DNA from: Pedobacter riviphilus
GTDB taxonomy: Bacteria > Bacteroidota > Bacteroidia > Sphingobacteriales > Sphingobacteriaceae
DNA length: 64,000 nucleotides
Assembly: GCF_014692875.1 (NCBI RefSeq)
Contig: NZ_CP061171.1
Coordinates: forward strand, 3,782,001-3,846,000
Direction: 5' to 3'
Of this stretch, positions 8,128 to 16,911 are shown piece by piece. The notes under the pieces were generated by a model. It made no database searches. It had not been told where the DNA came from and worked only from the letters and a program-made list of their open reading frames with translations. A program made the translations under genes and the position numbers. Within the stretch, counting starts at the first letter, position 1. Every line of letters begins with the position of its first letter.

Positions 8128-8994
8128 TTAACTAAATGTTACTTCAAAAATACTTCCTCGAGGCAAATTGTCTTTTACTGTAATATCTGCATCATGGTAT
8201 TGTAAAACCTCTTTCACAATAAACAAGCCTAAACCTGTTCCTTTCGCTTTTCTGACATTCTCGTTACCAACGCGGTAAAACTTATCAAATATCAACATTT
8301 TTTCGGCATCTGAAATACCTGGCCCCTGATCCATCACACTTAATTGAATATGCCCATCAACCTTGTTTAAATGCACATTTATCTCATCACATGGGTTCGA
8401 ATACTTCACCGCATTCTCAATTAAATTCGTTACTACTGACGATAAGGCAAATTTGTCACCTACTATCTGCAAATTTGGCTGAATTTTAGCATTTATGATC
8501 TGCTCGCATCCACAAGAATGAACCTGTAGCCTATCTGTAATTTTATACACTAATTCGGAGAAGTTAAATTCTTCCTTCGGAAAAGTATACGAACGGTTTT
8601 CAATCTTGGTGGCCAACAGCATATTTTCAACCAGGTCATCCAAACGCTCAATATCTTTTAGCGAATTGTTAAGCAATGAAGTTTGGCGTGCTTTATCCAA
8701 ATCACGTTTAACAATGGTTTGGATAGAAAGTTTTATCGCTGCCAAAGGCGATTTCAGCTCGTGGGTAATCGACATCAAAAAGTTCTGCTGTTGTTCCCTT
8801 AGCTTATCCTCACGTTTTAACGATTGGTGAAGGAAATACCCACCGATGCAGAGCAAAAACAAAAACACCGAACCTTCGCCCATAATCATCGTCATGCGGC
8901 TGGGCTGCAAACGCACTACCAAGGTTCCCCATGAAATGAGTTGAATAAGTGCGTAAAGCAATAATGCGTAAAATATGATTATAGATTTCTTCAT
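8128..8994 (-). CDS. rprX: Sensor histidine kinase (RprX-like)
   Basis: A 288-residue kinase. Two membrane segments (about residues 5-25 and 42-56) are separated by only about 16 residues, so there is almost no periplasmic sensor. The phosphoacceptor is His78 in SITHELKSPLAAIK. The ATPase domain has NLIENAVKYSNP (N box), DQGPGISDAE (G1), FYRV and KGTGLGLFIVKEV (G2). An unusual HSCGC motif (His159, Cys161, Cys163) lies between the dimerisation helices and the ATPase domain and could bind a metal or respond to redox state; that is speculation. It pairs with the response regulator 8 bp downstream. Confidence 0.85.
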   Translation of the reverse strand: MKKSIIIFYALLLYALIQLISWGTLVVRLQPSRMTMIMGEGSVFLFLLCIGGYFLHQSLKREDKLREQQQNFLMSITHELKSPLAAIKLSIQTIVKRDLDKARQTSLLNNSLKDIERLDDLVENMLLATKIENRSYTFPKEEFNFSELVYKITDRLQVHSCGCEQIINAKIQPNLQIVGDKFALSSVVTNLIENAVKYSNPCDEINVHLNKVDGHIQLSVMDQGPGISDAEKMLIFDKFYRVGNENVRKAKGTGLGLFIVKEVLQYHDADITVKDNLPRGSIFEVTFS

Positions 8995-9075
8995 TCGTCG
9001 ATTTTTCCTTCGGGTTGATTACACAGGTTTTTGGATTTCACAGATTGTTTTCCCTCATCCTAGCTTAAAGAAGCC

Positions 9076-10445
9076 TTATTTCTTAAAAACCAAATCTAAT
9101 GCTTCAAAAATAGCACGTTTCGCTTTCTCCAATTCTATCTTCGTATGTGCTGAAGATACGAAACCAACTTCATATCCTGATGGGCCTAAATAAATTCCTC
9201 TATTCAATAACTCCCTGTGCATAATTTTGAATTTCTCCATGCTATTGGCATCAATATCATCAGCAGATTGGATTTTATCTTTATCGGTAAAAGCAAACCA
9301 GAAGATAGAACCAATGGTAAATACTTTAAATTTATAATTACGCGCCGTTGCAAAACGTTGAATGCTGGCCACAAATTCTTGTGCTTTATTATTCAGATCC
9401 TTATAAAAACCAGATTTACTCAATTCGGTTAAGGTTGCAATACCTGCTGCCATGGCTACCGGATTTCCAGATAAGGTACCTGCCTGATAAACACCACCAT
9501 CAGGGATATGTGCGCCATAATTTCAGCGCACGCACCATACATCCCAACAGGCAATCCGCCACCTATGATTTTGCCATAAGTAACAATATCTGGTGTAACG
9601 CCATAATGTGCCGCTGCACCTTCAAAACCAACTCTAAATCCGGTAATTACTTCATCAAAAATTAAAAGAGAACCGTTATCGGTACAAATTTTACGCAAGA
9701 AATGGATATATTCTTCATCTTGAATAATCAATCCATTATTTGCCGGAATACCTTCTATAATTACCGCAGCAATCTGATCTTTAAACTGCGCAAAAGCCTG
9801 CTCTATGGCCGTTTTATCATTTAAAGGAACAACAATGGTTTCTTCGGCAAAAGATTTTGGTACACCCGCAGAAGAAGTTTCGCCAAAAGTAACCAAACCA
9901 GAACCTGCTTTAACCAAAAGCGAATCGCTATGGCCGTGGTAACAGCCTTCGAACTTTAAAATTTTATCGCGACCCGTAAAACCTCTTGCCAAACGTATTG
10001 CCGACATTACAGCTTCAGTACCAGAACTCGTAAAACGGATTTTCTCCACAAAACGATTGTTTTTGATAATCAGTTCGGCCAATTCATTTTCCAAAGCTGT
10101 TGGCGCACCAAAGCTCATTCCATTCTGCATTACCTCGGTAACTTTTTCGCGGATTTTAGGGTTGTTATGCCCCAAAATTAGCGGTCCCCAGCTTCCGCAA
10201 AAATCGATAAACTGATTGCCATCGGCATCCCATATATAGCAGCCATCACCTTTTTCGATAAAAAGTGGTGTACCGTAAACAGATTTAAAAGCTCTTACAG
10301 GTGAGTTTACGCCACCTGGGAAATACGTTTTTGATTTCTCGTACAGTTCGGCAGATTTTACCCTCGAAATATCAGGCTTACTGCCTGTATTTACCGGAAT
10401 ATCGGCTTCGTTGCCTGAAAACATTTTCTTTAATGAATCTAACAT
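9076..10445 (-). pseudogene. hemL: Glutamate-1-semialdehyde 2,1-aminomutase, frameshifted (probably a sequencing error)
   Basis: The PLP enzyme that converts glutamate-1-semialdehyde to 5-aminolevulinate in the C5 heme pathway. The first part runs from 10445 and holds SKTYFPGGVNSPVRAFK, the substrate-binding region and the PLP lysine motif VTYGKIIGGGLPVGMYGA. The reading frame shifts after AEIMAHIS, near 9503-9505. The remainder (GNPVAMAAG, then an intact C-terminus to FEALDLVFKK) continues in another frame down to 9076. Adding one C to the minus-strand CCC run restores HISPDGGVYQAGTLSGNP and a full-length protein of about 455 residues with an N-terminal extension. Both halves look under selection, and the gene sits in a complete heme cluster. 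Confidence 0.85.
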
Positions 10446-10458
10446 TTTTATTAAGCTT

Positions 10459-10532
10459 AAAGCTGAAAGACTAAAGCTTAAAGCGAAAAGTAAAGCACTA
10501 TAAAATGGCTTTGGTCTTTTTGCTTTCAGCTT
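10459..10532. repeat. Inverted repeat in the hemB-hemL spacer
   Basis: AAGCTGAAAG at 10460-10469 is the inverse of CTTTCAGCTT at 10523-10532. The region between is made of repeated AAAGCTTAAAGC-like words. Similar words occur in the spacer near 58130. It is low-complexity spacer, possibly a weak transcript structure. Confidence 0.35.
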
Positions 10533-10534
10533 AT

Positions 10535-11503
10535 CTAAATCCAGTTATTATTTAAAATATCTTTTATATGGTAAGTGGTAATAATACTTGCGCCTGCGCG
10601 GGCAAAGGCATGCATGGTTTCCATTACTACTTTTTGTTCGTCTATCCAGCCGCGTTCGGCAGCTGCTTTTACCATGGAGTATTCGCCAGATACGTTGTAA
10701 ACTGCAATTGGTAAATTGGTATCCTGTTTTAATCTTTGTATAATATCCAAATAGGCTAAACCTGGTTTCACCATTAAAACATCAGCACCTTCTTGCTCAT
10801 CCAAAGCGGCTTCGCGTAAAGCCTCTAAAGGATTCCTGAAGTCCATCTGATAAGCTTTTCTATCGCCCTTGCTTGGTGCACAGTCTGCAGCCTCTCTAAA
10901 AGGGCCATAATAGGCAGAAGCAAATTTTGTGGCATGGCTCATAATGGCCGCATTAACGAAGCCGTTTTCATCTAAGAGATTACGTATGGCTTCAATCCTT
11001 CCGTCCATCATATCAGACGGAGCAAACATATCAGCACCAGCTTCAGCATGCGTTAAAGCCATTTTAGCAATTACTTCAACTGTTTTATCGTTTTGAACAT
11101 AATCGTTCTCTAAAATACCGCAATGGCCATGGGTGGTATAAGAACAAACGCAAACATCGGTAATTACATATAAATCATCTCCGAATTGTTTTTTTAATTC
11201 ACGAACTGCAGTTGGAACCAAGGAATGAACATGATAAGCAGACTTAGCATCTTCAGATTTTTCATCACCTACACCAAAAAGCATAATTTTGTTGAGCCCT
11301 TTTTTCATTCCAGCTTCAACATCTTTCACCAAGGTATCAATCGAAAAATGGTTTACTCCAGGCATGGCATCAATGGCATGGGTAACATTATGGCCTGGTA
11401 CAATAAAATAAGGGTACACAAACATATCTTTCGATAACCGGGTTTCGGCTACCATCTCTCTCACCAATGGGTTTTTCCTTAATCTACGCGGACGATTTAA
11501 CAT
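10535..11503 (-). CDS. hemB: Porphobilinogen synthase (5-aminolevulinate dehydratase)
   Basis: About 322 residues. HemB condenses two 5-aminolevulinate molecules into porphobilinogen in the cytoplasm. The zinc-type cysteine cluster is present (DVCVCSYTTHGHCGILE), as are the two active-site lysines in SHATKFASAYYGPFREA and MVKPGLAYLD. RPRRLRKNPLVREMVAETRL is the usual N-terminus. The ATG at 11503 is chosen over a TTG at 11515. It lies between hemL and the hemC-hemD fusion on the same strand, though spacers of about 90 and 200 bp with repeats separate them. Confidence 0.96.
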   Translation of the reverse strand: MLNRPRRLRKNPLVREMVAETRLSKDMFVYPYFIVPGHNVTHAIDAMPGVNHFSIDTLVKDVEAGMKKGLNKIMLFGVGDEKSEDAKSAYHVHSLVPTAVRELKKQFGDDLYVITDVCVCSYTTHGHCGILENDYVQNDKTVEVIAKMALTHAEAGADMFAPSDMMDGRIEAIRNLLDENGFVNAAIMSHATKFASAYYGPFREAADCAPSKGDRKAYQMDFRNPLEALREAALDEQEGADVLMVKPGLAYLDIIQRLKQDTNLPIAVYNVSGEYSMVKAAAERGWIDEQKVVMETMHAFARAGASIITTYHIKDILNNNWI

Positions 11504-11520
11504 ATTAATTATCAAGTATT

Positions 11521-11649
11521 AGTATCAAGACCATAGTATCGGGTATCAAGACTATAGTATTTTCTTTTTTCTTTACGGATGATTACACAGATTAGGATTA
11601 CACAGATTTTAGATTTAGTATCAAGATTATAGTATCGGGTATCAAGACT
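11521..11649. repeat. 33-bp direct repeat pair between hemCD and hemB
   Basis: Positions 11521-11553 and 11617-11649 carry the same 33-bp sequence (AGTATCAAGA followed by ATAGTATCGGGTATCAAGACT-type words) with two mismatches. GATTACACAGATT words lie between them. GTATCAAG words also occur near 4800. Confidence 0.7.
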
Positions 11650-11701
11650 TAATTATCTTAAACCTTAAACTCTAAGCCCTCCACCCTAAACCTTTCTACC
11701 C

Positions 11702-13282
11702 TTATCTCATCTCAATCCCAAACACCGCCTCAGCTAGTCCAATTTCATCAGGCGAATAAGGTAATGCATACTTCACGCCCATTTCATCAAATTTCTTACC
11801 AGTAGAGTTTCCAATAGCAATTACCTGTTGGCCTGGCTCCAATAAATTATCAGCGAAATAGGCATCAACATTTGATGGACTGGTAAAAATGAGCACATCG
11901 GCATAACTCTGGTCTATATCATCTTCGATTACAGTTTCGTAAATCGGCAGATCGATTATTTTAGCATCAGCTGGTAACGATTTTTGAATCGACTGCAAAG
12001 AATCCTGTGCTCTTGGAAACAATACCTGCTGACCACCTACCAATTGTGCAAAATCTTCTGCAACTTCGGTAATATCGCCACTCTCACCAACAAAATCGGC
12101 AATATGCCCGAATTTACGCAAGGCATCTTCCGAACCTCTTCCCACTACACCAAATTTAGTTTTCTTAGGCAGTACAGGTTTTAAGTTGAAAAAATACTCG
12201 ACACTATTGCGGCTACTGAAGAAAACCCAGTCTACATGTCTTAAGATAAACTGATCTAAAACAGTTACTATTGGAAACGTACGGATTAACGAACGTCCTT
12301 CTATTTCAATATTATTATTTTCTAATGCCCTTCGGAAATAACTGTGCTCACCAATTTCACGCGAGATGAAAACCTTTGCCGGTTTCTTTCTGTCTTTATT
12401 AAACTTGTCAACAATTTTTTCTGCCAAACCTTCGGTACTGTCTGCACGTAAAAACAAACGCTCAGGAAAATCTTCTGCAGTTTCTGCTTTCGAAGTCCAT
12501 ATTTCGAATTTCCCGTTTTCCTTCTTGCAATAACAGCCTAAAGGCATGTGGCACCCCCCTTCGAAAAGGTTTAACACCTTACGTTCTACAGTTACGGTCT
12601 CTGCAGTATCCAGATCGTGCAGTTTTTGCAATGCATCAAAAAGCTCGGTATCATTTTCCCTGATCTGAATAGCCAAAGCGCCTTGTGCAGGTGCCGGGAT
12701 AAACTCAGTGGTTTCCAATTCTTCCACATGTAAATCGCTCACATCAAGATTTAAACGCTTAACACCTGCTTTTGCGATTAAGATGGCATCGTAATCTTCA
12801 TCACGGAGTTTTTGGATACGGGTGGGTACATTTCCGCGTAAATCTTCAACCTCTAAATCCGGGCGTAAGCCCAGTAACTGCGCTTTACGTCGGTTAGATG
12901 AAGTGCCAACCATTGCACCTTTTTTTAGCGATAGCTTCTGCGAAACATCTACACAATCTTTTAAAATCAAAAGATATTCACTTGCTTCCTCCCGCGGTGG
13001 TAAAGCAGCGATAATTAATCCCTCGGGATGCGTAGTAGGTAAATCTTTAAGGCAATGTACAGCCAGATCAATTGTTCCACCCAAAAGCTCTTCTTCCAGT
13101 TCTTTGGTAAAAAAGCCCTTGCCTTCCAGTTTGTCCAATCTTAAATTCAGGATTTTATCGCCCTGCGTTTTAATGATTTTTATTTCTGCTTCTATTCCAA
13201 TTGCAGCCAATTCATCTTTTATATGATTTGCTTGCCATAAAGCCAGGTCGCTACCGCGTGTTCCAATGGTTAATTTCTTCAC
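11702..13282 (-). CDS. hemC: Fused hydroxymethylbilane synthase / uroporphyrinogen-III synthase
   Basis: A 526-residue fusion. Residues 1 to about 300 are HemC: TIGTRGSDLALWQ at the start, HCLKDLPT with the catalytic Asp80, GTSSNRRKAQL, and the dipyrromethane-cofactor Cys244 in FEGGCHMPLGC. From about 315 to the end a HemD-type domain follows: KVFISREIGEHSYFRRAL, VFFSSRNSVEYFF, VLFPRAQDSLQSI, LIFTSPSNVDAYF and IAIGNSTGKKFDEMG. One chain would therefore polymerise porphobilinogen and cyclise the product to uroporphyrinogen III. The start is GTG; no ATG is available in frame nearby. No separate hemD is in the window. Confidence 0.93.
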   Translation of the reverse strand: MKKLTIGTRGSDLALWQANHIKDELAAIGIEAEIKIIKTQGDKILNLRLDKLEGKGFFTKELEEELLGGTIDLAVHCLKDLPTTHPEGLIIAALPPREEASEYLLILKDCVDVSQKLSLKKGAMVGTSSNRRKAQLLGLRPDLEVEDLRGNVPTRIQKLRDEDYDAILIAKAGVKRLNLDVSDLHVEELETTEFIPAPAQGALAIQIRENDTELFDALQKLHDLDTAETVTVERKVLNLFEGGCHMPLGCYCKKENGKFEIWTSKAETAEDFPERLFLRADSTEGLAEKIVDKFNKDRKKPAKVFISREIGEHSYFRRALENNNIEIEGRSLIRTFPIVTVLDQFILRHVDWVFFSSRNSVEYFFNLKPVLPKKTKFGVVGRGSEDALRKFGHIADFVGESGDITEVAEDFAQLVGGQQVLFPRAQDSLQSIQKSLPADAKIIDLPIYETVIEDDIDQSYADVLIFTSPSNVDAYFADNLLEPGQQVIAIGNSTGKKFDEMGVKYALPYSPDEIGLAEAVFGIEMR

Positions 13283-13673
13283 TATAAAGGTTAAATGAGT
13301 TGCAAATTTAATTTAATTAGTGGTTTATACCATGAATTGTTTAAAAATGAGACAGTGAGGTTACAGAATAGGGAATTTAAAGGATTTCTGTGACATTTAC
13401 GACATGAAAGTATAACGTGGTGTAGATGTGTTACCATCTTACACCTGATCCTTTTAGATATACTATAAGTCAGATGATAATACCTGACTTCACTATGATA
13501 TGTTAGCTGGTGATTGAACCATATAAAGAATGTAAGTCCATTAAGTTGGTTGCATGAAAGATACTGAAACAAGTTCAGCAGGACGACAAGGGAATTGGCT
13601 TCGGGATTTATCTAGAAAAACAAAGATTCTTCACGGCGTTCAGTATAACAAGATGGCGATCTTTGCGGTAAAA
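13283..13673. other. Spacer between hemA and hemCD with several hairpins
   Basis: About 390 bp without a supported gene. It contains a hairpin at 13419-13445 (GGTGTAGATG against CATCTTACACC), another at 13467-13490 (AAGTCAG/CTGACTT), and a degraded copy of the CTGAACTTGTTTCAG element at 13559-13583. A 93-codon minus-strand frame covers much of it but has no protein-like features. If the heme genes are one operon, these hairpins lie inside the transcript. Confidence 0.5.
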
Positions 13674-14900
13674 TTAAGATTGATTTACCAGAATTTCTTT
13701 TGCCATTACCATCGGAACGCTGATGTATTTTTTCTCCATGTAATTCATTACACGTTCTAAAACTTCGCGTGAGGCTTCATCCATCTGGCTAATTTCATCG
13801 GCAAACACGCCATTTATAGCTGTATTTTTGATTTCTTTAATCTTTCTTGGCACTTCTTGCATGGCCAGTTCGATACGGCGTTGTTTTAAAACAGAGAAAA
13901 ATTCGGTAATGTTGTTGCTGATAATTTCTTCGGCATGCACCAGTTCGTTATAACGTTCCTGGATATTTTTGCGTGCTACCTCTTTTAGCGATTCTACCTC
14001 AATATAATGTACAGGATTGTTATGAATTACTGCAGGTATAACATCATTCGGAATGGCCAAATCTACAATTACCTTTTTGCCCTGATCGCCATTTAAAAGT
14101 TTAGCGTATAAAGCTTCGTTAATAATTGCCTCGGTTGAGCCAGTACAGGTAATGATTACATCAAATCCTTCATTAAAATCTTCAAGTGCTGCTAAAGGAT
14201 AAGCCTTGCCACCTAGTTCTTCTGCCAAAGATTCAGCCTTAGAAAACGTACGGTTAAAAATCGAGAAATTGGAGTATTTATGTTTGTTGAGGTACTTTGC
14301 AATGTTCTGATTGGTTTCGCCAGCGCCGATAATCAAGATACGTGAATTGCCACACATATTTAACTCTTTTAGCTTGCGGTAGGCCAATGAAACAACAGAA
14401 ACAGGATTTTTCGAAATATTGGTATGCGTATAAACTTCTTTTGCGGTTTTAACCACACGATCCATAATCATACGCATGTAATCGCCAGTAAAACCTGCAT
14501 CGCGACAGTTTTCGTAAGCTTTACGGATCTGGGCAAGAATTTCTTTTTCGCCAACCACCAAACTCTCTAAAGAACACGATGTTCTGAGTAAATGGTTAAA
14601 AGCTTCTTCGTTTTCGTATACGGTAACATTATCCAGAAAGCGCTCCATAAATTCAGGAGGCAGGCCCATGTCTAAAACGGTAAGAAATCTGGTTACAAAT
14701 TCCTTGTCGGTTTTCTCTTTAGTAAGGAAAACAAACTCCACACGGTTACAGGTTCCGATATAGAAAATTTCGCTAACGGGAAGCTCTGCTTGAACATTCT
14801 TCAACCTGCTATCTAAACTCTGATCACATATAACTAATTTCCCTAAAGATTTCAGGTCGATGTGGTGATGCGTAAAAGCTATTACTTTTAAATATTCCAA
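13674..14900 (-). CDS. hemA: Glutamyl-tRNA reductase
   Basis: A 408-residue enzyme that reduces glutamyl-tRNA to glutamate-1-semialdehyde, the first step of the C5 heme pathway. The catalytic Cys51 is in IGTCNRVEF, and SCSLESLVVGEKEILAQIRKAY is the family signature. The NADPH-binding domain has ILIIGAGETNQNIAKYL and SIFNRTFSKAE. The C-terminal helices form the dimerisation domain. The start is TTG at 14900; an in-frame stop 9 nt upstream excludes a longer form and no ATG is near. An exact TAnnTTTG promoter box lies 30 bp upstream. It is the first gene of the heme run, followed by hemCD. Confidence 0.95.
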   Translation of the reverse strand: MEYLKVIAFTHHHIDLKSLGKLVICDQSLDSRLKNVQAELPVSEIFYIGTCNRVEFVFLTKEKTDKEFVTRFLTVLDMGLPPEFMERFLDNVTVYENEEAFNHLLRTSCSLESLVVGEKEILAQIRKAYENCRDAGFTGDYMRMIMDRVVKTAKEVYTHTNISKNPVSVVSLAYRKLKELNMCGNSRILIIGAGETNQNIAKYLNKHKYSNFSIFNRTFSKAESLAEELGGKAYPLAALEDFNEGFDVIITCTGSTEAIINEALYAKLLNGDQGKKVIVDLAIPNDVIPAVIHNNPVHYIEVESLKEVARKNIQERYNELVHAEEIISNNITEFFSVLKQRRIELAMQEVPRKIKEIKNTAINGVFADEISQMDEASREVLERVMNYMEKKYISVPMVMAKEILVNQS

Positions 14901-15511
14901 GTGCTTCCGTTATTAACTATTATCGGGATACAAAAGTAACATGGTGAATGCATGTGACTGTCATTAACCTGTAATTTACATCAATTTAGAACGGTTTTAA
15001 ATAAAGGATTTAAAGATTAAATCAAACCTCATCGATTTACGTTAGCAAACCAATCAGCATAATTTTCTTTAGATTATGTTCCTATTTTACGTTCTAGCAG
15101 GGTGTAACCACTTTTTTGTCCACTGCAGTATAATACGTAATTATGCCAAAATGGTTGCCTGCACCTGGCTTTTTAATTTATTTTTTGGGGATATTGGAGA
15201 TTGTTTTTTGGCTTTTTTTTATTGATTTATCCTGATGTTGATCACTTTTCAGTCGTTATTTATTGATTAAATAATATATGTGCTTTTGAAGCGCAGTAAC
15301 AGTGCTATTGGGAAAGGCTCCGTCTTGCTGTACATTCCAATCCTTTTGGATAACATCCCTAAATAACAATTTAACTATTCCAAAAGGGATTTCCATTTCC
15401 ATCAGGGCTATTTAATAGGGGTTGTGATTAATATTTCCCTATTCTAAACCTCAAACACCACAACAAAATTAGATTTCGTAGGTTTATATTTTAAACCAAT
15501 TCCTTTAAATT
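14901..15511. other. Divergent intergenic region between hemA and the hydrolase gene
   Basis: About 610 bp with no supported gene. Next to hemA is its promoter box. Positions 15250-15440 hold a spacer element with the words GTAACAGTGCTATTGGGAAAGG and TTCCAATCC. It includes an inverted repeat of TCCTTTTGGA (15341-15350) with TCCAAAAGGG (15379-15388). It resembles other AT/GC-mosaic blocks in this window. No riboswitch was recognised. Confidence 0.45.
14931..14938 (-). promoter_or_regulatory. Candidate hemA promoter -7 box (TACTTTTG)
   Basis: The minus strand reads TACTTTTG, an exact TAnnTTTG match, 30 bp upstream of the hemA TTG start. Because hemA heads the gene run, this may drive several heme genes. 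Confidence 0.5.
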
Positions 15512-16339
15512 ATGATTACACAAAGCAATTTTAGCCTTAGTGGTGCTGACGGAAAATTAATTATCGGCGACATCACTTTCGATGAGAAAAATCCCAACAC
15601 ACCTATCATACTTTTTGTCCATGGCTTTAAAGGCTTTAAAGATTGGGGGGCGCACAATTTAGTAGCCAGACATTTTGCCAGCAATGGTTACCGTTACATT
15701 AAGTTCAATTTATCGCATAGTGGTGTGCCGGTTAATAACCCAATAGATGTGACCGATATGGATGCCTTTGCCAGCAATACTGTATCGAAAGAACTTTTTG
15801 ATTTAAACGCTGTACTCGATTTTATTGAAAAAGCATACGGTAAAAACACGAAGGTGAACCTGATCGGCCATAGCCGCGGTGGCGGATTATCCATTATAGA
15901 AGCCGCAAACGATTTAAGGATTAACAAACTGATTACCTGGAGTGCCATTGGCGATTTTAGCAGCCTTTGGAAAAAAGAACAGGAAGCTGAATGGAAAAAA
16001 ACCGGCAAAATATTCGTTACCAATGCCCGCACAAAAGAGCAAATGCCTTTAAACGTAACCTTGTTGGAAGATTTTGAAGAAAATACAGCAACATTGAATA
16101 TTTTAGAAGCAGCAAAACGGGTAAATATTCCGTGGTTGATTATCCATGGCGATGATGATGTAAATGTTCCTTTCGAAACTGCACAAACCCTGGCAGAGGC
16201 CAACTCCGGTAGCAGATTGGTTAAAATTGAAGGTGCCAATCATGTTTATGGGGCAACGCAACCTTATACTAGCGAGACTTTACCACCACTTTTATTTAAG
16301 GTTTGCGAAAAGGTAATCACTTTTATAAATGAAGTATAA
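15512..16339 (+). CDS. Alpha/beta hydrolase
   Basis: A 275-residue protein with the alpha/beta-hydrolase pattern: oxyanion region ILFVHGFKGFKDW, nucleophile elbow NLIGHSRGGG with Ser121, the acidic residue in WLIIHGDDDVNVPFE, and the late histidine in IEGANHVYGA. No signal peptide is visible, so it is cytoplasmic. The substrate cannot be predicted; related proteins are often annotated as dienelactone-hydrolase-like or esterases. A small membrane-protein gene follows 27 bp downstream. Confidence 0.8.
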   Translation: MITQSNFSLSGADGKLIIGDITFDEKNPNTPIILFVHGFKGFKDWGAHNLVARHFASNGYRYIKFNLSHSGVPVNNPIDVTDMDAFASNTVSKELFDLNAVLDFIEKAYGKNTKVNLIGHSRGGGLSIIEAANDLRINKLITWSAIGDFSSLWKKEQEAEWKKTGKIFVTNARTKEQMPLNVTLLEDFEENTATLNILEAAKRVNIPWLIIHGDDDVNVPFETAQTLAEANSGSRLVKIEGANHVYGATQPYTSETLPPLLFKVCEKVITFINEV

Positions 16340-16366
16340 ATTAATTATCTTGGGCTATCATAAATT

Positions 16367-16900
16367 ATGGCTCAAGATAAAATCAGCCTCTCAAGCTTCA
16401 ATCAAACTATATTTAAGAAGATCTTGATTGGATTAATATTATTTTTCTGTTTTATTATTTTTCTTGACAGCAATTTTTCGCCTGTAAAATCAAATGCTGA
16501 ATTTATTAATGATTCTGAAGGCTATCGCTCCAAAAACGGAAAAGAACGTATTTTTAGTGTTCAAACCTCCAATAAAAAATACAGGATCTCGGCCCAGCTT
16601 TTTAATATTATAAACGAGAATGATTCGTTGTTAATCTATAGATCCAAAATAACCGGCATTATCTTATATTATGGCTTGCGGAAACCTCATGTAATTATTG
16701 TTGGTAAAACCCGGTTTTTTAAAGATGATTTTTTTGGATTAGTTACCAGTACTTTAGGTGTTTTTCTAGCGATAATTCTTTATTTTAACAGTAAACTAGC
16801 ACAAAACGTTACCCTCCAAGGAATTTTAGTCTTTTTGATTATCATTTCTTTGGTTTTCCTAAGAAACTACTTTGGTGCACATTATTTATGGGAGTTCTAA
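16367..16900 (+). CDS. Hypothetical membrane protein
   Basis: A 177-residue protein of unknown family. One membrane segment lies near the N-terminus (ILIGLILFFCFIIFL). A soluble middle part of about 90 residues follows (ERIFSVQTSNKKYRISAQLF and nearby). Two more hydrophobic segments are at the C-terminus (FFGLVTSTLGVFLAIILYF and LQGILVFLIIISLVFL). It follows the hydrolase gene closely on the same strand and converges on the MscS gene with an 11-bp gap. No function can be assigned. Confidence 0.6.
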   Translation: MAQDKISLSSFNQTIFKKILIGLILFFCFIIFLDSNFSPVKSNAEFINDSEGYRSKNGKERIFSVQTSNKKYRISAQLFNIINENDSLLIYRSKITGIILYYGLRKPHVIIVGKTRFFKDDFFGLVTSTLGVFLAIILYFNSKLAQNVTLQGILVFLIIISLVFLRNYFGAHYLWEF

Positions 16901-16911
16901 TTTTTTCAATA

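Noticed and set aside
8390..8410. GGTTCGAAT word resembling a tRNA T-arm
   Set aside because: It is inside the histidine kinase gene and no acceptor, D or anticodon stems surround it.
13291..13572. 93-codon minus-strand frame between hemA and hemCD
   Set aside because: It covers hairpins and a degraded repeat, has a His/Cys-rich odd composition and no recognisable domain.
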